Below, in pieces: positions 56,161 to 64,000 of a stretch of DNA of 64,000 nt; position 1 is the stretch's first letter; every line of letters starts with the position of its first letter. The position numbers and the translations under genes are program-made. The notes beneath the pieces are model-generated. The model saw only the letters and a list, made by a program, of their open reading frames with translations, was not told the DNA's origin and did no database searches. Source of the stretch: Antedon mediterranea (taxonomy: Eukaryota > Echinodermata > Crinoidea > Comatulida > Antedonidae); NCBI RefSeq assembly GCF_964355755.1, contig NC_092671.1, positions 15,356,501-15,420,500 of the forward strand, written 5' to 3'.

Positions 56161-59100
56161 ATGTCAAAAAGTGTGAATGGAACCAACAATGGACCAATTA
56201 CCAGTCCCAGGAACAGCAATCACAACTTTGGTCTTTCAGGATTAGACCCAGAAAAACTAAAGAACCGACTTTACTCGTATGCACCTCAGCAGGCGCCTGT
56301 CAATAAAAATGCTCTTACATTTAAACGTGTCACACCAGCACAACGTGTGTCAAAGTCGTTACCAACAGCTCCAAGACTTGAACCATTGGTATTGATCAAA
56401 ATAATTCAATCATTTAATTTCGATTTCTGCCTATATTTGCAAATTTGTTTTAATAAAATAATATGTAGTAATAGAAATGTATGATTGCATGTAGTACATA
56501 ATTAATTAAGTGGAAAGATTTTTTTATGTTTAAAGTAATAATTGTAAACTGTTTAAATTCTCAAGCCTGTGTTAGGAAGGTTCCAAGAATCAAATAAACC
56601 TGAGAACATCAGACAGAAGGCAGCAGAGGCAAATGCACTTATTCAAGCACAAAAGTCTTTAGAAGAACCTAAACAGAAAAGAAGTCGCAAGACTGTAGAT
56701 CCGCTTGAGCGATCACCAAGTGGGTCATCACTACCCGAATTACCAAATGATCTTCGACAAAAACAGGTAAATTTTAATTTGTTTTATTCTTCACATTCTT
56801 CTTGGCAAAAAATACATCTCCTCAAATGGCTAAATTAAAGTTAAACATAGTTCATAATTTAACATTGTTGAGCACAATTAACCTTATCCAGCAACACGCT
56901 TTCCTAAGTAAGACTTTAAAGAAATTTTTTTATGTCTATTCTACATTCACAAGTACCCTTTTTTATTTACAGGAAGCACTTGATCAGCGTTCTCCAACAC
57001 CACCTCTCATCCCTCGTTCCAAAGATCATGGCCAGGTTCACAGGGGTCACTCCGCCAGTATCCCAATCTCACAGGAAGTTGAAGAGTTAGAAGGTTTGGC
57101 AGATGTCTTACAGATTTTACAGCTCGTTCGTAATAAGCCACGCTTAGGATTTTTGTATCTGACACCAGCTGTACCAAAGTCCTCAATTCAGTATCATCCA
57201 TACAACCTTAAGTAAGTTTTGAGAATTGTATAATATCATGCACTAATAAGAATGCTTTTCTAAGTTGGCACTTAACACTTTGACTGCCAAACACGAAGAT
57301 CTTCGTTTTTGGAAACACAACGCTTGACTGCCAAACACGAAGATCTTCGTTTTTCGCGTTTTTTTTTTCGAAATCCGGTAGATAGGTTAATTATTGGTAT
57401 ATACTATAGATATGGACACTAAATTCGGTCTGGACCGTGAAAATTTTACCTTTCGAAAGTAACTAATCTGGTTACGAACGATTGTCAAAATGGTACCTGT
57501 CGAAATAACATACACCGCGCATCACAGTAGCGCGTACAGCGATGGTTTGGCGCATTGTGTATCGGTCGCGCGCTAGCTATGCCACCGAAGCATTTACAAA
57601 GGTTTATGTGGATTGGCATGTTTGTTTGTTATCTGAATAAAAAATAATGGATGAATTTTCAATAAGAAGTCTTTAATTTTATTATTGTATGTATACCCTA
57701 ATTGTTTTGGTGTTTCACTGTAAGTGGCCGAGTTTCACGCAATAAACTTGTTTAGAAATGGTATGAATATTATCATCAGTTTACTAGCTAGGCTATAGTA
57801 GAACTAGGCTATAGCCTAGGCCTAGTCGTAAAACGGTTCCGGACCAACTTTAGGCCTAGTTAACCAGGCCTGGTGTCTTTACTATGTGGATTTTGGCGAA
57901 ACATTGATGTAAGATTTATGATTTATAAAATGTAATACATTTTTCGATAGTGATAACTTGTTTTTATAGGCCTACCGGTGCCGTGTAAGTAACTTTTTCG
58001 TTGTTTGTTGATCTCACCGGGCAATATTTTCATATTGTGATGTCTTGCACAAAATCGCGAATATCTCGACTTTCTTGCGCGAAAATACGAAAAACTCAAA
58101 AAGTGCGTTACTTTCATTTTACTATTACGATTTACATATTGCGATTTGAAAATCGTTCTTGGTACCATTGTAAAGCTAAAATCTTTATGATTATTTTAGT
58201 CTAAATTACATGTAAATCAGATCACATACATAGTTTCAATCAGCTTTAATAAAAACATCGAATTGGGCTATAAACGCTGGCGGTGGCAGTTTCTAACTGG
58301 AAAAACCTCTGGCAGTCAAATTGTGTTAAAAAATAACATTTGAAAAAAACCTTGGTTTTTAAACTGTGGTACTACTGTATTGGCATATTTATATGTTGAT
58401 CAAATTTTATTTTATTTTCAGAATTGTAACACACAAAAACACAAATCCATCAGATCACTACACAATTAGCAGGAAAGGGGTAACGCATATGCGTAACAGT
58501 GAAGCGGAGTTCACTGAACTTGATCGTTGGGAGCAAGAATATCGTTATTTTATACAGTTGGTGAAAATACCTACTTTTGCTCTGTTCCGCAAATGGAAAG
58601 CCTTTGTCACATGGAAGAAAAATGTCAGATCTCGTAAGATTGCAAATTGTAAGAAACGCCTGCAAGAAAACCTCTTTATCGTAAACCCAGTAAGTATTAG
58701 CCTAATGCAACTTACATTAAAAGAAACACTATGCCAATAGTAACAGACATACTATATTATTAATGGGATGTATTATTGGTCAAAATAAAGTACTTTCTTT
58801 TAGATTTTTTCTTATGCATTTATGCTACTGTACCTTTTATAACTTTTATTTGACATTATTTTAATGAATAGTAAGTTTAAATCATTGTGCTATTCATAAT
58901 TGTTTTAGTATTTTTTCAAGACTATATAATTTAATTCAAATGTATGATTACAAACTTCACCAAGAAAGTTGTTTATTTATTTAAATTGCAATGCCCTATC
59001 AAGCTGACTACCTAGTTCGCTTTCATAGCCTTTGTTAGTTATCTAAATCATTTCCTGTCACATTGTGATTTTAACAATGCAGCAAACATGATTTATTTTA

Positions 59101-62100
59101 GGTTAACAAATATTGTCAAATCAATGAGTTTTATACTTCAATGGTCAAATTATGTAAATAAGACTAAGAGATGCTAAAAGTTGTTATTGTTCCATACAGT
59201 CGTTAAGACCAGCAGTTTTGAATGTGCGTGAGATGTGTTACCGCATTAGTGATATGGGTCTGTGTAAGGTAGAAAAGGGCAGAACATATACATTGCAACA
59301 CTTTACAGCAGCCCAGTTTATACAACTTAATGAGGTATGTATTGCTTGTTCTGTTTTATTAAAACAAACTGAAAACTATTATATAAAACATATTATTTAA
59401 AAATGATGATTTTTTTCTCAAATAGCTATAGTAGTAATACAATTCATTATTTGTAGGTTTCAGGTAGACTGGCTGAGTTCCGTGAACTTGTAAAAGAAGT
59501 TGTCCGAAGTGCATGTCGTACAGCTCTCTTAGAAGCTGGGTTCACACCAGATGATTATTTCTTTGATTGCGAGAGCCCAACAGGAGGTATGGCATGAAGT
59601 AGTAAACACTGTAGTTTTAGTCTGCTTTGATTTAAACTCTCTGATAATTGATAAATTCTATTTTCTGTTTGTTTTAATTGCAGAAGAAGGCTTTCCACCT
59701 GGAACAGCAGCTTCCAGCTACTTGCAAGGAAATTTTGACATGGATCTCTACGGAGATGCCCCAGATAAAATGACCTACACAGAACAGGCAAACAAGAGAA
59801 GCCACTGTCGCAGATTAACATGGTGAATACTGGTTGTGATTATAATTATACACATAAAATTAGCATTCTTCTGACTGCAGGATGGATAAACTGTATCATG
59901 TTTATAATATATTATGGTCCAATTTTAGGATAAGGTAGTGGATAGTCATGAGTTACACTCACTAGAAGGTCCGGATTGCACCCTGGACCTTTGGGATGGG
60001 AAGGCAAGCATGTTAACCACCAGTTCCACTACTTATTATAAACCATTTTTCTTTACTTTAGTTTCATTCGCCTGGCAGATTACCTGATTGTGAACACCAT
60101 GCATGTGCTTGCTGTCAATTCTGTCACCACACTTTTGAACTATCTCAAAGAACAGCTACAGAACACACCAACCTTAGCACAAATCCAAGGCAAAGAAGAT
60201 GTCACTGACAATACAGAAAAAGATGAAGAAAAAGACAATGTAATACAATAGTTTCACTAAAGTAAAATTATCAAATTTAATATGGCAGTATAAAGGCTAT
60301 TTTTGGTTCATAAATCTAAATTCAATCATTTGGTAAATGATAACCAGGGAAGAGTTAAAAACTCTTCCCTGATGATAACATCCTAACCATTCTAACTCTC
60401 AGCCTATTGCTTGTGTTGTTGCATCAGACGTTTATCAAAAACAAAACGTTTTGTCAATCACCAGTATGAAGTTTGTTTCTTTTGTTACAGACAACAGTTC
60501 CACCATCCATGACTGGCACTGGTGCCTTCCAGGAGGAAACCGAACACAACACACAGCAACCTCCTTTGTTTATGACAGAGTTTGTTCTTGAACCTATGCA
60601 GTTAATGTTTGCACCTAACCAGGATGACTACCAAGTTGGAGTTGCTGAGGTCATCAAGCGCTTCCAAGATTGTGTACTTAGTGTTGCCAACCTGGTGCCT
60701 GATGGTTACTTTGATGCTTTCACAAGGTCAGTAAACCCTTAATTAATACGAATATCTCAAGTTGTCTTCTCTTGGCCACTGAAATATGGCTATCTCAACT
60801 CAAATTAAGGTGCGCAAAATTTGTTGAGCAGAAATAAATAATAATGGATCATGCATCAGACCAAAACAAAAATACTTTATTATACAAATATTTAGTTTTA
60901 GGTAGCAATTAGTTTCAAATGTGTCATTCTTGACTTTTTGTAGGCCTATAATTAATGGCAAGTTAGAGGAAAAAACTGCTGGTGAAGGTCCAAGTCTTAT
61001 GGCTATGTTTGAGGATGACAAGCATCTACAAGGAGTCATTCAGAGTATTAGGGTAAGTGTTTTTAGCTATTGTTTTATAAAACATTTTCTCTTGCTGTAG
61101 TATAAACATTGATTATTGCTAATTGTTTATCTGTTTAATATATCTGTCTCTTCAATTCAAAAGGATTGTGTCATGAGAGCCTTTGAAGCTGTCAAATTAT
61201 ATGCAGACACGTTTGAGCCTTTCAGAGAATTTTACCGAGAGAATGAAGGATTAGATATGACTGAAATACAGGAACAAGACCATGGTAAATATAATTGTAC
61301 AATACAGCAGAATCCATTTCTTTGAGACACCCCTATTAAGGGAACATCCTCATGTGAAACAAAATAAATTGCAATACTGTATATGCTTTAACACTACTGC
61401 CAACCCCTATTTAAGTGACACCCATGTTAAGAGGACACCAAGTGTTAGTGAGTATTCCCTTCCTTTATAGATTTTCTACAGTATATGACAATCCGATTAG
61501 TTAGTATATTTAAGGCAGCACCATATTATTCAAAATTCCATATTTGATTTATTCTTTTACAAAGATGTGGAGTTTTTTGGAGAAGCGTTAGAGCGCTACC
61601 ACATGCAGCATTCCAAGGCCGCAGCCATTGAAGTACGGCGTAACATTGGTATGCTACTAGTAGATTCTGAAGACATGAAGAGCAAATTGATTCCATCACC
61701 ACTTCGTTGCTTAGAGGTGTGTACCATTAAGACATTTTACTGACTTGCTTGCTTATCTCCATGCAAGGGTTCGAGGCCAACTCGCTCCTAGTTCTGGTGG
61801 TGGAACAAGTCTTCTCGGATAAGGACTATAAACCGTAGGTCCAGTGTACACAGTTATAACCTGTGTGTACTTTAAAGAACCCAGTTCATTATTCGAAAAA
61901 GAGTAGGGGGTTACCCCGGTGAACTGGTTCACACAATAGCCCCTGTATCAGGGGGATTACCACCTATCTGATAGGACAGTGATTAATTCACTATTGGTAA
62001 TCCTTGGCCACATTGCCTAAAGACATAAAATAAAATAAAATAAAATAAAATAAAAATGCATAAAGGTTGTGATGATGTTTGGTTCACCTGCCAAATAGTC

Positions 62101-63275
62101 TTATGTTAGTTCTCTTTAGTTGGATTTTCTTTCTTTCTTTCATTTATTTGGCATCTCAATAAATAACATTAAAAATACATCAATAATATATAAAATCACC
62201 TTAAATATTAATATACATGTACATCAAAAAAGCAAATAAAAATGGCGGGATTAATGAAGTCTGACGATGCACGGGAAAACACATAAAGTCGTTTAAAGTA
62301 AAACAACTTAATTCCAATGTGGTCCCTAAAAAGATAGCATAAGATCTTTTCAGTTTTTTTTTCCTTTATCAAAGTGCATTTATATTTTAGTATACATACT
62401 GTACATGCATACACCATTTATATTGTGCCATATCAAAAAATGTCAAGGCACATTACAGATATTTAAAACTAAAAGCTAATGTTAAGCAATGTTATGAAAA
62501 AAGTATAATGTGCTATTTAAAATGTAACCACATTGTGATATTTTTTTTTTTTTTTATGACAGGTCATAAATGACATGCTACCAGAATTGGCCAAGAAGTT
62601 AGTGGACAACTCGATTGCCGAGTCCCAAGATGCTCAGTATAAGCTGGAAGTAGTTCCGACAACAACTACTGAATTTGTTGAGAGCTTGATCTTTCTGGAT
62701 GAGATACAGCTTAGAGTAAGCTTCATTTGTATTTACATTATTCTGCAAATATTTCACCTATTAATTCTTTTTTGTTGCTTTAAAACTTGTTATTCACCTG
62801 AGTCATATATTGATAAAAGCACTATAAATGTTTCATAATATTAATTATATAGAAAAACCTCATCATAAGGAAGGGGACACCTTCGGGACTCAACACAATG
62901 TTCCTTAACTAGAGGTTGTCCATAGTGTAAAAAACGTACATTGTTTGTTTCATGGGTAATTGTCCTCTTAATAGTGTATGGAGAGGTTCTACTACAGTAT
63001 ACCATTATTTTTATTACTTATAGATTGATGGTCTTGAATCAGAAGCTCACATCATCAAAGAGATGTATGAACTCATTGACAAGTACGAGGTTCCAACTCC
63101 ACCTGAAGATTTCGCAGTATACCAGACTCTGTCGCCCTCTGTGACAGGAGTTCGTAATGCAATTGACAGAGCAGTCGGAGAACGAGACTCTAACATTGAT
63201 AAATTCTGTACTCATTTGGATAAGGACATTGCAGATTTAAATAGAGACGTAAAGAGTGTTAAACAGGAATCTCAG
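56161..63275 (+). CDS. DNAH6: Dynein axonemal heavy chain 6 (DNAH6), N-terminal tail, incomplete at the right edge
   Basis: Fourteen exons, all GT-AG and in phase: 56161-56388, 56566-56766, 56973-57211, 58422-58689, 59200-59334, 59457-59586, 59684-59822, 60062-60239, 60491-60726, 60944-61052, 61164-61284, 61565-61716, 62563-62715, 63024-63275; 847 codons so far. Strong human DNAH6 blocks: LGFLYLTPAVPKSSI, FRKWKAFVTWKKNVRS, LQENLFIVNP, MTYTEQANKR, FIRLADYLI, SVANLVPDGYFDAFT, LIPSPLRCLE, VPTTTTEFV, YEVPTPPEDFAVY, VRNAIDRAVG. This is only the tail that docks the inner-arm dynein on the axoneme; the linker, six AAA modules and microtubule-binding stalk must lie beyond 64000. The first 70 residues are low-complexity and poorly conserved; the ATG could be preceded by an upstream coding exon. 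Confidence 0.95.
57276..58325. mobile_element. TTAA-flanked (piggyBac-type) MITE in DNAH6 intron 3
   Basis: TTAA at 57272-57275 and 58326-58329; ends CACTTTGACTGCCA and TGGCAGTCAAATTGTG. Near the left end TTGACTGCCAAACACGAAGA with the palindrome CGAAGATCTTCG occurs twice, 44 bp apart. No transposase; one CTAG-rich patch inside (57780-57870). Confidence 0.8.
59940..60050 (-). repeat. Possible tRNA-derived SINE head
   Basis: On the minus strand AACTGGTGGTTAACATGC resembles a box A and GGTCCAGGGTGCAATCC a weak box B. A related TGGTGGTTAACATGCATGC phrase occurs inverted near 26905. Body undefined. Lies in a DNAH6 intron. Confidence 0.4.
61742..62056 (+). mobile_element. Probable SINE with (AAAAT)n tail
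   Basis: GCAAGGGTTCGAGGCCAACT is a good Pol III box B near the 5' end, then a central GGATAAGGACTATAAACCGT block reminiscent of conserved SINE core domains, and a 3' tail of six TAAAA units (about 62024-62054). DNAH6 intron 12. Confidence 0.65.
62130..62400. repeat. Dispersed repeat, copy 2 (partner at 31270-31580)
   Basis: TTTGGCATCTCAATAAATAA at the left and AATTCCAATGTGGTCCCTAA at the right match the other copy in order. DNAH6 intron 12. Confidence 0.5.
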
Positions 63276-64000
63276 GTAATTGTGGTAGAGTGTTTGTACT
63301 TCTGTGGCGGTATTCATCATTCACACTTTAGGCTAAAGGAAACACTTACCCTTAAAATTAAACAAATCTCCTATCTAAAGCCCCTTTCTCACAGATGTGC
63401 CTGCAATATACCGGTATTATGCTGGCGTCGTGCCGGTATCGTTACCGGCATATACCCATTCTCATCGGACTATCGTGCCGGAAATATAACCGGTATATAC
63501 CGGCTTTCAGTGAGAAAGGAGTCGGGCATATTCGGCCAATAAAAAGTCCCTGACAAAATAATTATTGAGGGCGTCCTTTATTGTTTTTATTTTTGTCTAG
63601 CGATATATGGCGGCGAATTTTAAGTTACAGATTATTATCTTCCTTTATAGCATATTTATGCAATACATGCTATGTACAGTATATTGTGCATATATTATAC
63701 AGGTACAGCAATTAATTAGCCGTCATCTGCAATCTGTAAAACACCTTAGAAGGCTGTACAATTTACAAGGCGACGCAAGGTCAGGCACCAACAAAGAGCT
63801 ATGGCCTAGGCCTATAGATTATGCTACAAATTTCTTCTTGTCCCCTTATTTTAAGCAGCTCTCTTATCTCATTATCACTCCAGTTCGACATTATTATTGT
63901 TAATTGAATCGGCGCCAAAGTGATACACTTGACTGCGCAAAGTGTCAAAGCCTCGACGGGGAATTAAATATAACCCCGGAATATAACGGCGTTACGTTCT
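63276..64000. other. DNAH6 intron, cut by window edge, with nested MITEs
   Basis: 63304-63377 is the left half of the GTGGCCGTATTCACC MITE (see 21989-22156). It breaks into 63379-63521, an element with ends CCCCTTTCTCACAG / GTGAGAAAGGAG and repeated ATACCGGTAT-type palindromes. No exon continuing DNAH6 was found after 63275. Confidence 0.55.

Noticed and set aside
63690-63900. Possible next DNAH6 exon
   Set aside because: An acceptor-like CAG exists at about 63703, but the translation does not resemble the DNAH6 tail and contains no in-phase donor that continues it.

Overview
This is a eukaryotic, AT-rich window carrying six intron-containing animal genes. The gene set (mitochondrial FASTKD1, ATP synthase subunit c, JAZF1, CDK5RAP3, an acid-sensing-type sodium channel, axonemal dynein heavy chain 6), the compact introns and a Gmr1-type Ty3/Gypsy retrotransposon (a group described from deuterostomes) point to a marine invertebrate deuterostome. 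An echinoderm or hemichordate is my guess, but the species cannot be fixed from the sequence alone.

Layout: FASTKD1 (+, 417-6047) ends tail-to-tail with the ATP synthase subunit c gene (-, 7520-8925). That gene is head-to-head with JAZF1 (+, 9745-15023). JAZF1 converges on CDK5RAP3 (-, 17817-28037), whose fourth intron holds a nearly unmutated 3.7-kb LTR retrotransposon. An 11-kb gene-free stretch (28.0-39.2 kb) is built of nested transposons, truncated LINEs and tRNA-derived repeats. Then come an ASIC/DEG-ENaC channel gene (-, 39262-50698), a 5'-truncated LINE with clear target-site duplications (51.0-53.7 kb), a second LINE fragment, a broken partial copy of JAZF1 exon 5, and the 5' part of DNAH6 (+, from 56161, running off the right edge).

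All six genes were rebuilt exon by exon by following splice phase. Five close cleanly in frame with GT-AG introns, apart from two GC-AG introns; the channel gene has one 1-base frame discrepancy at an acceptor. The genes are housekeeping or conserved animal genes with no evident shared pathway: two mitochondrial, one transcription cofactor, one ER UFMylation factor, one ion channel, one ciliary motor.

The most unusual material is in the repeats: a foldback element carrying about 21 copies of the palindrome TTGCGCAA (the C/EBP core) upstream of CDK5RAP3; a 3.4-kb TA-flanked inverted-repeat element whose arms carry DR1-type nuclear-receptor motifs and which contains a second, TTAA-flanked element; a second TTAA element in a DNAH6 intron with exactly the same 44-bp subterminal spacing; and an LTR element of PR-IN order that has lost its reverse transcriptase although its LTRs are nearly identical. 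All coordinates and counts were read by eye; no database search was run.
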